Of a stretch of DNA of 64,000 nucleotides, positions 24,732 to 34,294 are shown one piece after another. The notes beneath the pieces are model-generated. The model ran no database searches. It saw only the letters and a program-made list of their open reading frames with translations, and was not told the DNA's origin. Position 1 is the first letter of the stretch. The number at the start of each line of letters is the position of its first letter. A program made the translations under genes and the position numbers. The stretch comes from Paeniglutamicibacter sulfureus (lineage in GTDB: Bacteria > Actinomycetota > Actinomycetes > Actinomycetales > Micrococcaceae): assembly GCF_030512175.1 (NCBI RefSeq), contig NZ_JAULBL010000002.1, forward strand, positions 35,589-99,588. Direction: 5' to 3'.

Positions 24732-27270
24732 CCCCGTGCTGAAACTAGCCCTGGCAAACCTCAAGACGTATTCACGGCGCTTCATCGCCGTGACCCTGGC
24801 GGTCATGATCGGCACCGCCTTCCTGGCAGCGACGCTCATGGTCAACGCGTCCGCCACCGAATCCCTGAAAGCCAGCATCGGCTCCTCCTACGCCAATGCA
24901 GACCTCGTTGTCACCGGCGACTACATGGCCGACATGGACGCCGACGACAGCGAAAGGCCCGAAACCTACAGCCTCGACGCCAAGACGCTGAAGGCCATCG
25001 AGGACATTGACGCCGTGGCCGCCGTCCACGGCGTCACCAACTCCGGGGTGAGCGTCAACGCCGGGGGCAGGGACTACTACGCCTCGGCAAACACCGCCGC
25101 CACCAACACGAAGCTGAACACCACGACGCTCACGTCGGGGTCCCTGCCCACCGGCGGAGACCAAGTGGCCGTCGATGACACGTACGCCGGTGAATACAAC
25201 ATTTCCGTCGGAGATGTCCTGGAAGTCGGTTCGACCACCGCGGAGGGCAAGGAAGTCAGCCGCCAGGTCAAGGTCTCGGGCATCACCGCTGCCTCCAACG
25301 ACCCGATCACCGGCGCGGCCATGAACCTGACAGTCGGCCAGTCCCTGCTTGAAGCCCTCTCGGGGCCCGGGGATGCCAGCTACGGCAGCATCACCCTCGC
25401 GGCCAAGGACGGAGTTGACCTGCAGGGGCTCAAGGCCCCGCTGGCCACCGCCCTGGAGGCAACCGGCCTGAAATACTTCCACGTCAACACCCCGGATGAG
25501 CAAATTGTTGCGGACGTTGCCGCGTTCTCCGGCGGCAGCGACCAACTCACGATCGTGCTGCTGGTCTTCGCCCTGATCGCGCTGGTGGTCACCGGGCTGG
25601 TGGTCATGAACACCTTCGCCGTGCTCATTGCCCAGCGCACCCGCGAACTGGCCCTCATGCGCACCTTGGGTGCATTGCGCGCCCAGATCCGCTCCTCGGT
25701 CCTCATCGAGGCGCTGCTGATCGGGCTCTTGGCCTCGGCCGCCGGCGTGCTACTGGCCACCGGCATCATGGCGGGCCTGATCGCGATCCTGGGTGCCACC
25801 GTTCCCGAGATGTCCTTTGCCATCCTGGCGGTACCGGCACAGGCCATCATCGTGCCGATCCTGGCCGGAACGCTGATCACCCTGGTTGCCGCCTGGGTTC
25901 CGGCCGGCAAGGCCATGTCAGTCTCCCCGCTGGCTGCCCTGCGCCCGGCCGACGACGCGGCGGTGGGCAACAAGGCCGGCAAGGTGCGCATCGTCTTCGG
26001 GCTCCTGCTGCTCCTTGCCGGCGCCTCCGCCCTGGCCTTCGGCGCGATCCAAGGGAACATCCTCATCGCCTTTGGCGGCGGGATGCTCTCCTTCCCCGGC
26101 GTCCTGATGCTCGGCTCTCTCTTCCTGCCCAAGACCGTCTCGGCCATCGGCAAGCTGACCTCCGGGTCCAGCGTTCCGGGCAAGCTCGCCAGCCTCAACG
26201 CCGTCCGCAACCCCGGACGCACCACCGCCACCGCCACAGCGCTGCTGATCGGCGTCACCTTGGTCTCGATGATGATGGTCGGTGCGCAGACGGCCAAGAC
26301 CTCCCTGGGCGATGCCTTGGGCAGTGAATACCTGGTGGACGTCGAGGTCAACGACTACTCAGGCACCACCTATTCCGCTGACTCCCTGTCCAAGGTCGGG
26401 GCCATGGACGGCGTCGAGGGCCTGGCCGAACTCACCTTCGTCGGCAACTCCAAGAGCGGCCAGGAAATCTTCGCCACCGATCCCGAAAACCTCAAGTCCG
26501 TGCTCAACAGCGGCAAGCAGGTCCCGGCTGCCGGCCAGGTCCTGGTCTCCTCCAACAACGAGGGCAAGACCATGGAGGCCACAGGTGCCGGTGGCAAGAG
26601 CGGCACGCTGGACATGCTGGTCACCGAAAGCAACGCGCTGCAGCCGGTCATCGGCTGGGACACCGCCACGTCAATGCTGGGCGTAACCAAGGAATCCGTG
26701 GCGACGGACCAAAACGCCCGCACGGTGCTGTGGCTGAAGGTCGATGACCAGCTCGACGCAGCAGCGGTGCGGTCGCTGCAGTCCGACATGGCCGATGAAC
26801 TGAACGTCGATGAATTCGCCGTGGGCGGCGGGGTCATGGAGAAGCAGATGTTCAACACCGTCATCGACATGCTGCTGATGATCGTCTCGGGCCTGCTGGC
26901 CGTCGCGGTGCTGATCGCGCTGATCGGCGTGGCCAACACGTTGAGCCTCTCGGTGCTCGAGCGGACGCGGGAGAACTCGCTGCTCCGTGCCCTAGGCCTG
27001 ACCCGCCGGCAGCTCAAGGCCATGCTGGCCACCGAGGCGGTGCTGATCGGCGGGGTCGCCGCCCTGCTGGGCGTGCTGCTCGGATCTGCCTACGGGCTGC
27101 TCGGCGCCCAGTCGGTCATGGGTGCCTTCGGCGCCATGAGCGTGTCGATCCCGTGGCTGCAGCTTGCAGGAGTGATCGCCGTCAGCGTGGTTGCGGCGCT
27201 TGCCGCCTCGATCGTCCCGGCCCGCCGCGCGGCGAAGCTGGCCCCGGTGCAGGGGCTCGCCAGCGAATAG
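24724..27270 (+). CDS. FtsX-like ABC permease with two FtsX domains
   Basis: The protein of 848 residues has an N-terminal helix, a large extracellular region (residues about 40-250), a first FtsX domain of three helices (about 265-430), a second extracellular region (about 540-710) and a final FtsX domain with ANTLSLSVLERTRENSLLRALG. This duplicated arrangement is common in actinobacterial MacB-like exporters. The GTG at 24724 overlaps the ATPase by eight bases; a GTG at 24736 (MLKLALANL) is an equally good start. The pair forms a complete exporter, cargo unknown. Confidence 0.9.
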   Translation: MHDPVLKLALANLKTYSRRFIAVTLAVMIGTAFLAATLMVNASATESLKASIGSSYANADLVVTGDYMADMDADDSERPETYSLDAKTLKAIEDIDAVAAVHGVTNSGVSVNAGGRDYYASANTAATNTKLNTTTLTSGSLPTGGDQVAVDDTYAGEYNISVGDVLEVGSTTAEGKEVSRQVKVSGITAASNDPITGAAMNLTVGQSLLEALSGPGDASYGSITLAAKDGVDLQGLKAPLATALEATGLKYFHVNTPDEQIVADVAAFSGGSDQLTIVLLVFALIALVVTGLVVMNTFAVLIAQRTRELALMRTLGALRAQIRSSVLIEALLIGLLASAAGVLLATGIMAGLIAILGATVPEMSFAILAVPAQAIIVPILAGTLITLVAAWVPAGKAMSVSPLAALRPADDAAVGNKAGKVRIVFGLLLLLAGASALAFGAIQGNILIAFGGGMLSFPGVLMLGSLFLPKTVSAIGKLTSGSSVPGKLASLNAVRNPGRTTATATALLIGVTLVSMMMVGAQTAKTSLGDALGSEYLVDVEVNDYSGTTYSADSLSKVGAMDGVEGLAELTFVGNSKSGQEIFATDPENLKSVLNSGKQVPAAGQVLVSSNNEGKTMEATGAGGKSGTLDMLVTESNALQPVIGWDTATSMLGVTKESVATDQNARTVLWLKVDDQLDAAAVRSLQSDMADELNVDEFAVGGGVMEKQMFNTVIDMLLMIVSGLLAVAVLIALIGVANTLSLSVLERTRENSLLRALGLTRRQLKAMLATEAVLIGGVAALLGVLLGSAYGLLGAQSVMGAFGAMSVSIPWLQLAGVIAVSVVAALAASIVPARRAAKLAPVQGLASE

Positions 27271-27283
27271 CGCCCGGCCGAAT

Positions 27284-27865
27284 CTAGCCCAGGGGGTCCT
27301 GCTCGAGATCGAGCAGGACCTTCTTGGCGTCCAGGCCGCCGAGGTAGCCGCCGAGGGACCCGTCGCTGCGCAGCACCCGGTGGCAGGGGACCAGGATCGG
27401 CAGCGGGTTGGTGGCGCACGCGGTGCCCACGGCCCGCACCGCAGCCGGACGCCCGGTCAGCGCGGCCATTTCCTTGTAGCTCATGGTGTGGCCGTAAGCG
27501 ATCGAGGGCAGCGCCAGCTGGACCTGAAGCCGGTAGCCGCTGGAAAGCCGGTGGTCCAGGGAAAGCTCGAAGCCCGTCCGCGCATGTGCGAAGTACTCAT
27601 CGAGCTGGGCCGCCGCCGCATCCAGCGGTGCGGCGCGGTGTAGCACGCGCACCCCGACCTTCTGCGCCAGGGTTCCGAGCACCGCATCGAAGTCCTCGGC
27701 GGCGAAAGCGACGCGCACGACCCCACGCTCCGTGGCGGCAAGCATGAGCTGCCCCACCGGGGAATCCACCAGCCGGTAGGATACGTCGATCAACCCCTCG
27801 GCCGCGGCCCGCTCGGCCAGTTGCTGCCGCAGGACATCCATCTCGTGCATGGCAAGTTCGCTCAT
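27284..27865 (-). CDS. ogt: Methylated-DNA--protein-cysteine methyltransferase
   Basis: The protein of 193 residues has the Ogt/MGMT active-site motif PCHRV near residue 160, with the acceptor cysteine, preceded by the RAVGTACATNPLPI helix-turn-helix region and the YKEMAALTGRP helix. It repairs O6-alkylguanine by transferring the alkyl group to itself. Its ATG overlaps the sigma-factor stop (ATGA). A second alkylation-repair pair, tag-alkA, is at 10-11.6 kb. Confidence 0.92.
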   Translation of the reverse strand: MSELAMHEMDVLRQQLAERAAAEGLIDVSYRLVDSPVGQLMLAATERGVVRVAFAAEDFDAVLGTLAQKVGVRVLHRAAPLDAAAAQLDEYFAHARTGFELSLDHRLSSGYRLQVQLALPSIAYGHTMSYKEMAALTGRPAAVRAVGTACATNPLPILVPCHRVLRSDGSLGGYLGGLDAKKVLLDLEQDPLG

Positions 27866-28347
27866 GATTCTTCCTCCGCTTCGATAAGTTCCTTGCGCAG
27901 GGCCCTGATCCCGTCGGACGCGGCCCGGCGCAGGGAAGCTGCGCTGCCGCCCAGGTACGCCGGGATATCCGCGTAGGGGAACCCGAGCAGGTAGTGGTAG
28001 CCGATCACCTTGCGTTGCAGTTCGCTGAGCGAGCCCAGGGATTCGAGCAGCTCCAGCTGTCCCAGGCCTTCGGGTAGCCCCACGGTTTCCGGGAGCTGCC
28101 CGACGGGCACGGGATGGTTGGCCCGCAGGATGTCGATGGCCTTGTGCCTGGCGATGGTGATGAGCCACGCCTCGAGGTTGGCGCCCTTGGCCAGGCCCGG
28201 ATAGGCGCGCAAGGCCGCCAGAAACGTTTCGCTCCAGGCGTCCTGCGCGTCCGCTCCCGGGCCCAGCAGTGCGGTGCACATGCGCAGCACCGTGGTGCCG
28301 TGCCGGCGCACCACCAGCTCGAAGGCGGGTTTGGTTGTCATCTCCAT
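27862..28347 (-). CDS. ECF-type RNA polymerase sigma factor
   Basis: The protein has 161 residues. Region 2 is visible in DAWSETFLAALRAYPG and LITIARHKAIDILR, and region 4 in LSELQRKVIGYHYLLGFPYADIPAYLGGSAASLRRA. No anti-sigma gene is adjacent; instead the next gene is ogt, with a four-base overlap, so the pair might form an alkylation-response module. It starts only 38 bases after the jetC-like stop, so read-through from that operon is possible. Start is the ATG at 28347 or the one at 28341. Confidence 0.88.
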   Translation of the reverse strand: MEMTTKPAFELVVRRHGTTVLRMCTALLGPGADAQDAWSETFLAALRAYPGLAKGANLEAWLITIARHKAIDILRANHPVPVGQLPETVGLPEGLGQLELLESLGSLSELQRKVIGYHYLLGFPYADIPAYLGGSAASLRRAASDGIRALRKELIEAEEES

Positions 28348-28384
28348 ACCCTGTAAACGTGCCGGCGGACCATTTTGTGAGGTG

Positions 28385-31300
28385 CTATCGCAAAATGATG
28401 CTCGTGGCCACGGCCGGGGAGCGGCCCGAGGCCACGAAGCCGGAGACATTGGATTCGGGGTGCTTGATGATGTCGCACACCGAACCCAGGTGCCGGGACA
28501 GGTCGATCTTGTCCTCCGGGGCCGCGAGCAGCAGCTGGAAGCCGAATTCCTGCAGCGCATTGATGCCGGCTGCCGCATATTCGGAGTTCGCCTGGATGAA
28601 GGCCTCATCGATCATCACGGTGCCATAGGCGGTGAACCCGGCCGTGGCGAAGCCCAGCTGGTAGGCCAGTGCGGCTCCCATGATGAACGAGGTGAAGCGC
28701 TGGCCCTCGCCGCCCGAAAGCGTGCCGGGCTCCAGGCCGGTCTCGACCTCGCCGTTGGGCTTGTGCTCATTGCAGCTGATGGTCACGTGTTGGCGCACGT
28801 CCAGCACGGTGTCGCGCCAGGCCGCACGCGAGGAATCATCCAGGGCATCCACCAGGGCCTCGAGCGCCTTGTAGCTCTCGCTGAGCGTTCCCGCCCCGCG
28901 CGAGGAATACGCACCGGCCAAGGCGTCCTTCAAGGCCTGGCGGAACGCGCGGGCCTCGTCCGGAATCGTCGTGGCGACCTCGAGGGCCAGCTTGGAGCCG
29001 TGCTCGAAGGTGACATCCGCGAGGATCTGGTTCAGCGGGGAGATTCGCTCGGCAATCGAGCGGCGTTCCTCTTCCAGCAGCTGCAACAAATCAGAGAAGC
29101 GCTCGTAGGAGCGGTTGGAGAAGTACTCACGGAACTCCTCCTCGTGCTGCGGCAACCCCTGCTCGATGATGCCCTGGTGCAGGGCGACATAGTGCTCGGC
29201 GGCCTCCACCGAGGTGCCGAAGGAGACTGCGGCGGAATTGCCGAATTCGCGGGCAAAGGCCCGGAAGGTGTCCTTCAGCGAGGCTTCCAGCGTGTACGCC
29301 TCGCGCTTGAGCTCGGCCCCGGATTCGGACAGCGACAGGGCCAGCGCGTTCAGCGCGGCCTCCAGCTCGGCGGTGCCCACCGGCGAGCCCTCGTCCAGCC
29401 GGCCGACCAGCGGCGCCAGCTGCTCGCTGGCGGTAAGCTTCGCCGCTGCCCAGTCCTCGGTCGCCGTGTCGCGCACGCCCGCGGCGCGCAGCGCGGTTTG
29501 CGCTTTGTCCAGGGCGGCGGAGAGCGTCGTGGCTTCGGCGCGGGCCACTGCCAGTGTGCCGACGCATTCCTCGAGTTCGGCACGTGCCGCTTCCAGGGAG
29601 CGGCGCACGTGGGAGAGGTCCCCGGATTGGGACAGCGCTTCGGCCATGCGCGCTTCGAGGTCCTGCAGGGTGTTCAGGGCGCCGGAGGCATCCAGCGAGG
29701 CGAAGCTGCGGTCATCGCTGGCCAGGGTGCCCAACAGCGCCAGCTTGGCCGCGAGCTGGTCCTTGGCGGCGGAACGGTCATCTGCCACCGCGGCGGCCTT
29801 GGTGGTCTCGGCCTCGAGCTTCGCCAGCTTGGTCTCCAACTCGGAGATCTTCTCGGCGTTGGTGAAGCCGAGCAGGTAGTCGGAGGCCGCCACGCCGCGG
29901 GTGTCGCGCTCGAAGGTCCCCGCACCGGTCTTGATGGTTCCGGCCAGGGAGATGGCCTTGTCGTGCACGTGCAAGCCTGCGTCCGAATCGACGCAGGCCA
30001 GCGGGTAGTCGGCGGCGATCTTGGCATGCAGCCAGGTGCCGGCCGGCGAATGCTTGAAATCGAGCTTTCCCACCAGGTCCCCGGGGCCGGCGACGACATC
30101 GCGCGGGGTCTTGGAGATGTCCATCCAACGGATCCGGCCCAGTCCCGAGAGCGAATCAATGGCGCGGGTGACGGCCTTGATGTCTTCGCCGCGCACCAAC
30201 AGGGTGGTGGCCAGGGAACGCAGGGCTTTTTCGGCCGCCGGCCGCCATTGGCCGTGGGCGGGGGACAGGTCGATCAGTTCCCCGGCAAAGGGAAGGTCCT
30301 CGATGTCCAGGTTGGTGGAGGCGGCAATGGCGCGGCGGGCGGCAATGGACCTGTCATCGATGTTGGAGCCGCGCTTGGCGTAGGAATCGATCTGCAACCG
30401 GAGTTTCTTGGCACGGTCCTTCAAATTCATGACCGATGCCATGGCCTCGTATTCCATGGTGCGCGCGTCCTTGGCAATCGAAGCCAGGTTCTCGGCGCTG
30501 ACGGCAGCCTGCCGGCGCATGGCCTGCAGGCCGGAGGCGGTGAACGTGAATTTCAGGCCCACGGCCTCGAAGTTCTCCCGCAGGGTGCGCAGGACCGATT
30601 CGCGGTCGGCCAGGTTCTTGCGGGCGGACTCGGCCTCGCGCTCCAGCAATGCCAGCCCGGCTCCGCCACCGGCCTCGTGCTGCTCGGCGAGCGACGCGAC
30701 CTTGGCTTCAAGGGTGGCCTTGCGGACGCCGCTTTCCTCGATCAGCGCCGCATTGGTCTCGACCGCGGCGCTGAGCATGGCGGTTTCGCCCCGCAATGCC
30801 CGGGTGGCCAACTGGGCACCGAAGGCCGGAAGCTGGGTGGATACCAGGTTGTTGAGTGTGGCGAGTTCGGCGCTCAGCTCATCGTGGCGCAGCTTCTGCT
30901 CGGGTACCGAGGCCAGCGCGTCGCATTGGGCGCGGGCCTCCTCCAGCTGGCGGTGGATGCCCCGCAGGTGTGAGAAGTCTTCGATGGCGCCGGTGGCGGC
31001 CTTCATGGTCGCGGGGATTTCCAGTACTTCGTAGCGGAAGAACTGGTTCACGCCCTTGTCCAGTCCCTTGCCGTTCTGCAGGGTACGCAGCAGGGAAAAC
31101 GCTTTGTCGTTGTCGATTCCCAAGCGGCGACGGAACTTCTCGGCGAAGGCGCGGTGAACGTCGAAGGCCTCGAATCCGGGCAGCGACTTCTGCAGCGAGG
31201 AGGGGGTGAAGCGGCGTGCCCCGTGTTCCTCCAGGGCAGCGGTGTCCAACACCCGGTCGCCCATGACGTAGTGCTTTCCGACCTGGCCCTCCAACCCGTT

Positions 31301-31708
31301 GGCGGGTAGGTCGAAGATCGCGCCGATGCACACGTTCGAGCCCAGCCCGTCTTCGTACACCAGCGCCAGGGCGCTCCAGGTGGCGCCGGGGCGCTGGTAC
31401 AGGGTGCCGGCCTCGGTCTTGAAGCGGCGCCCGCGCATGTAGGAGTAGGTGGTACGCCGGTCCTTGCGGGTGGAGGCCTCGTGCGCGGACTCGTTGAGCC
31501 GCGGGGCGGCATGGAAGATGTGCCCGATGCCGTCAAAGAGGGTCGACTTGCCCACGCCGGGGTGCCCGGTGAGCAAGGTCCCGGCGCGGTCCACATACAG
31601 GGTGTGCCGGCCGTGGAAGGTTCCCCAGTTGATGACCTGGATCTGGGTCAATCGGTGCTGCCCGGGGTTCAGCGCGTCAGAGAGCGGAAGGGTCATTTCA
31701 ATGCTCAT
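28385..31708 (-). CDS. JetC/MksB-like SMC-type ATPase
   Basis: The protein of 1107 residues has a split ABC ATPase: Walker A GHPGVGKST near residue 50 in the LLTGHPGVGKSTLFDGIGHIF context, and at the C-terminus the signature LSGGEGQR and Walker B VMIDEAF. Between them are long alanine/glutamate-rich coiled coils and a hinge-like globular part around residues 470-600. This matches JetC of Wadjet, equivalent to MksB, the motor of a condensin-like complex that extrudes DNA loops and, in Wadjet, recognises small circular DNA. It overlaps jetB by four bases. No jetD follows. Function in anti-plasmid defence or chromosome organisation cannot be decided from sequence. Confidence 0.9.
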   Translation of the reverse strand: MSIEMTLPLSDALNPGQHRLTQIQVINWGTFHGRHTLYVDRAGTLLTGHPGVGKSTLFDGIGHIFHAAPRLNESAHEASTRKDRRTTYSYMRGRRFKTEAGTLYQRPGATWSALALVYEDGLGSNVCIGAIFDLPANGLEGQVGKHYVMGDRVLDTAALEEHGARRFTPSSLQKSLPGFEAFDVHRAFAEKFRRRLGIDNDKAFSLLRTLQNGKGLDKGVNQFFRYEVLEIPATMKAATGAIEDFSHLRGIHRQLEEARAQCDALASVPEQKLRHDELSAELATLNNLVSTQLPAFGAQLATRALRGETAMLSAAVETNAALIEESGVRKATLEAKVASLAEQHEAGGGAGLALLEREAESARKNLADRESVLRTLRENFEAVGLKFTFTASGLQAMRRQAAVSAENLASIAKDARTMEYEAMASVMNLKDRAKKLRLQIDSYAKRGSNIDDRSIAARRAIAASTNLDIEDLPFAGELIDLSPAHGQWRPAAEKALRSLATTLLVRGEDIKAVTRAIDSLSGLGRIRWMDISKTPRDVVAGPGDLVGKLDFKHSPAGTWLHAKIAADYPLACVDSDAGLHVHDKAISLAGTIKTGAGTFERDTRGVAASDYLLGFTNAEKISELETKLAKLEAETTKAAAVADDRSAAKDQLAAKLALLGTLASDDRSFASLDASGALNTLQDLEARMAEALSQSGDLSHVRRSLEAARAELEECVGTLAVARAEATTLSAALDKAQTALRAAGVRDTATEDWAAAKLTASEQLAPLVGRLDEGSPVGTAELEAALNALALSLSESGAELKREAYTLEASLKDTFRAFAREFGNSAAVSFGTSVEAAEHYVALHQGIIEQGLPQHEEEFREYFSNRSYERFSDLLQLLEEERRSIAERISPLNQILADVTFEHGSKLALEVATTIPDEARAFRQALKDALAGAYSSRGAGTLSESYKALEALVDALDDSSRAAWRDTVLDVRQHVTISCNEHKPNGEVETGLEPGTLSGGEGQRFTSFIMGAALAYQLGFATAGFTAYGTVMIDEAFIQANSEYAAAGINALQEFGFQLLLAAPEDKIDLSRHLGSVCDIIKHPESNVSGFVASGRSPAVATSIILR

Positions 31709-32364
31709 AGCTCTTCTGTCTCCAACTCGAATTCTTCGGTGTCATCGGTGCCCACGCGCTCAATGGCCTTGATGTAGTCGGGGATTTCCTCGATCGCGGC
31801 AAAAGGCAAGGCCAGCGCCAGCGCCCCGGAAACCTTGTACTCGTCGCCCAGCTCGGTGGGCAGGATGAGCTTCAGGTTCAGCAGCCGGGTCAGGGCCGCA
31901 TCGGTGTTTTCTTCCAGCTTCTTGTCGTCGGTGTCCCCGGGGGCACGGTGCTCCAACAGGATCTCCCGTGCGGCCTCCCGGGTGATGACCGCGTCGGTGC
32001 CCGAACCGGCATGGCGTTCAAGAAGCAGCCGCAGGCGCAATGCCAGCAGGGTCTCCTCGCGCTTCAGGGCTCGGCGCGGGGCAATCGCGGTGGTGTGGGC
32101 CGCTTCCAGGTCCACGGGGCTCAGCAGTGCGATCTTGCGGTTGGCATCCACCTCGAGCACCAGGAAGATCTCGGCGACGTAGGCGGCGATGTCGGCCCGC
32201 CGGTCCAGCACCAGTTGCCAGAGCCGGGGTTCGGCAACGCCGTCAAGATAGGGGCCGCGCAACAGGCGCACCAGCAGCTGGCGCAGCGGCAGTTCGAACG
32301 AACCTGTGTCGCCCTCGAAGAGGCGGCGTTCGTCGATCGCGCCGGTGGGAAGTGGGCTGCTCAT
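31705..32364 (-). CDS. JetB/MksE-like protein (DUF4194)
   Basis: The protein of 219 residues belongs to the DUF4194 family. It has an early PLRQLLVRLLRGPYLDG helix, LVLDRRADIAAYVAEIFLVLEVD, and the charged ALKREETLLALRLRLLLERH stretch typical of the winged-helix kite subunits of MukE/MksE type. In the Jet complex it bridges the kleisin JetA and the ATPase JetC. Overlaps of four bases with both neighbours imply fixed stoichiometry. Confidence 0.88.
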   Translation of the reverse strand: MSSPLPTGAIDERRLFEGDTGSFELPLRQLLVRLLRGPYLDGVAEPRLWQLVLDRRADIAAYVAEIFLVLEVDANRKIALLSPVDLEAAHTTAIAPRRALKREETLLALRLRLLLERHAGSGTDAVITREAAREILLEHRAPGDTDDKKLEENTDAALTRLLNLKLILPTELGDEYKVSGALALALPFAAIEEIPDYIKAIERVGTDDTEEFELETEEL

Positions 32365-33818
32365 GCGGGATCCTTCGTGAAGCTCATGGCCGGCACCAAC
32401 GCTGTTCGCGTGACGCCGTTGACCTGGGTGAAGCTGATTTCCTCGAGGGTGGACTCGTCGATGCGGTCCCCGCCGTTGCGGGCCGCCTCGATGAGGTACC
32501 TGATGGTGTTCAGGTGCCGGTGTTCCTCGCCGAGGCTGTTGTAGGTTTCCCTCAGGCCCGCCGAACCACCGGAGGCGGCGCGGACAGCGGCGATCGCGTT
32601 CTTCAGCACCGGGATGTCGGGACCCGGGGTGGAAGGGGTGCGCCGGATGTCGGCGACCGACAGGGGCGGCGGGGCTGCCAGCTTGGGCGGGGCGACATGT
32701 TCGTCGGGATCGTAGATGCCCAATGCCGCAATGGAGGTGAAGCGCGGTGCGTACAGCCGGATGGGGGCCACCGGCGTGCGCGAGTGCAGGACGCGCGAGG
32801 AGGAAACGGCGACTTCCGCTGCCCGCACCGCCTCGCGCAGGATGGCCGCTTCCTTGAACTCGGCCGATTGCACATAAGCGTGCAGCGATTCCGAGAGCCT
32901 GCCGTAGGACTGGTGGACCTCGGAGGCCTGGCGGCGCAATTCCCGCAGCAGGTTTGCCAGGGTGTGGCGTTCCTGGTTGTCCAGTGCGTCCACGAAGTCG
33001 CGTTCGAGGACCTCGTTGACCGCCTCGCGGAACCGGACCTGGGCCTCGGGGGAGTTCAGGAACTCCGTGAAGCCGCGGAAGGTCTCTCCCTGCGGGGTGC
33101 TGCGCAGCTGTTTGTCGCCCTCCAGCACCGCGCCAACGGCCACGCCCTTGGCGGAGGAGGACTCCATGATTTCCCCGCGCAGGGCGTGGAGCATCTCTTG
33201 GACCCCGTCGCGCATGCGCTTGAAGTCGGCGGGCAACCCCGAGGCCATGTCCAGCACCGAGCGGGTGGCGGCCAGCGCGCCTTCGCGCGGCAGCACCGCC
33301 GGGGAGGTTCCGTCGCGCAGGGAAGCGATCTTTTCCTGGCGCTGGGCGATCTCCGCCTCCAGCGCACGGATGCGCGCAGCGGGGTCCGGGTCGGTTTCGT
33401 GGGCCAGGGATTCGAGGGAGGTGAGCAGGGTGTTAAGCCGCGAGGAGTTCAGGTTGGTCCGGTCCCCGGAGAAATCGGACAGGAATTTCAGCACCCGGGC
33501 GGTTTGCGCCGTGGGTTCGTAGACGAAGTGCCCGTCGACCAGCGGTCGGGCCAGGAACTGGTTGCGCACCCAGGCATCGGCGTATTGGGCAGCCCCCATT
33601 GAGTCGTTGAAGCCCGGGTCCTCGGAGCGCACGACCTTGAGGAAGGATTCGAGGGAGGCATGGAAGACCTCCAGCCCCACGCGGGGTTTGGCGCTGGTGA
33701 ACTCGGCGCGCAGGAAGGCCACGGCCCAGGGTGCGGTGGAGAGCAATTTCCAGGCGGCGGACGACCTGAATTGTTGCGTCTGACTCCACAGCGGGCTCGC
33801 CTGGTGGGTAGGTCGCAT
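32361..33818 (-). CDS. JetA/MksF-like protein (DUF3375)
   Basis: The protein of 485 residues is a DUF3375 member: the WKLLSTAPWAVAFLRAEF opening and DGHFVYEPTAQTARVLKFL segment are typical, followed by a coiled-coil region with EIAQRQEKIASL. In Wadjet and MksBEF this is the kleisin-like subunit. The ATG at 33818 (MRPTHQ) has AAAGGA five bases upstream; the longer in-frame start at 33890 would cross the promoter region. It is the first gene of the jetABC operon. Confidence 0.88.
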   Translation of the reverse strand: MRPTHQASPLWSQTQQFRSSAAWKLLSTAPWAVAFLRAEFTSAKPRVGLEVFHASLESFLKVVRSEDPGFNDSMGAAQYADAWVRNQFLARPLVDGHFVYEPTAQTARVLKFLSDFSGDRTNLNSSRLNTLLTSLESLAHETDPDPAARIRALEAEIAQRQEKIASLRDGTSPAVLPREGALAATRSVLDMASGLPADFKRMRDGVQEMLHALRGEIMESSSAKGVAVGAVLEGDKQLRSTPQGETFRGFTEFLNSPEAQVRFREAVNEVLERDFVDALDNQERHTLANLLRELRRQASEVHQSYGRLSESLHAYVQSAEFKEAAILREAVRAAEVAVSSSRVLHSRTPVAPIRLYAPRFTSIAALGIYDPDEHVAPPKLAAPPPLSVADIRRTPSTPGPDIPVLKNAIAAVRAASGGSAGLRETYNSLGEEHRHLNTIRYLIEAARNGGDRIDESTLEEISFTQVNGVTRTALVPAMSFTKDPA

Positions 33819-33976
33819 CACGGTCCTTTTGCTGGGGATTGACCAAACAATCCTAGTCCATCGAAGCGGCGGTTTAAGGTTCGGGACCAACCGGGTATGG
33901 TCGGTTGAACCACACCGGTGACGGGGCCGGCGGATGGTTTTTCCTTCGTGCCTGGGCTATATGGGAGGGAAAAGTG

Positions 33977-34284
33977 ATGAAACCGCGTCGTCGCTCGGCA
34001 ACCGCGGTCGCACTGCCGGCAGCTTCGGGACCGGTCTTTGCCAGGTGCATCACTGCGCCCAAGATGCCCCCGGGCGATGCGACCCCACTTCGATCCGTTC
34101 GGCCTCGCAATCCATGGTTCTTCCAAGTCGGGAACAGGAAGGCCCGACCGAGACGGATCGCATCGAACGGGCGACCAAGCTGGCGGCGGGCTACGACTAT
34201 GCGGCTGCGACCACGGCCCTGGCCGGAATCGAAGGTGCCCAGGCGCAGAAGGTCATCGACCCCAGGCGACCCAAGTCGGAGTAG
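33977..34284 (+). pseudogene. Frameshifted N-terminal remnant of a lipoprotein gene
   Basis: A strong ribosome site (GGAGG, eight bases before ATG 33977) introduces a signal-peptide-like start, MKPRRRSATAVALPAASG, with a degraded lipobox VFARC. Sense in this frame fades after about 35 codons; another frame then reads PSREQEGPTETDRIERATKL, LAAGYDYAAATTALAG, and stops at 34284. Together these look like one protein start broken by a frameshift and truncated. The LAAGYDY helix resembles the stalk region of actinobacterial secreted hydrolases such as polysaccharide deacetylases, from memory. It fills the 476-base gap between jetA and the aldo/keto reductase. Confidence 0.45.
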
Positions 34285-34294
34285 TCGGTCTTGC

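Noticed and set aside
28274..30973. Very long open frame (899 codons) on the plus strand opposite jetC
   Set aside because: It is antisense to the well-supported JetC gene, rich in Gly, Gln and Arg, and matches no family; it is a by-product of high-GC codon use.
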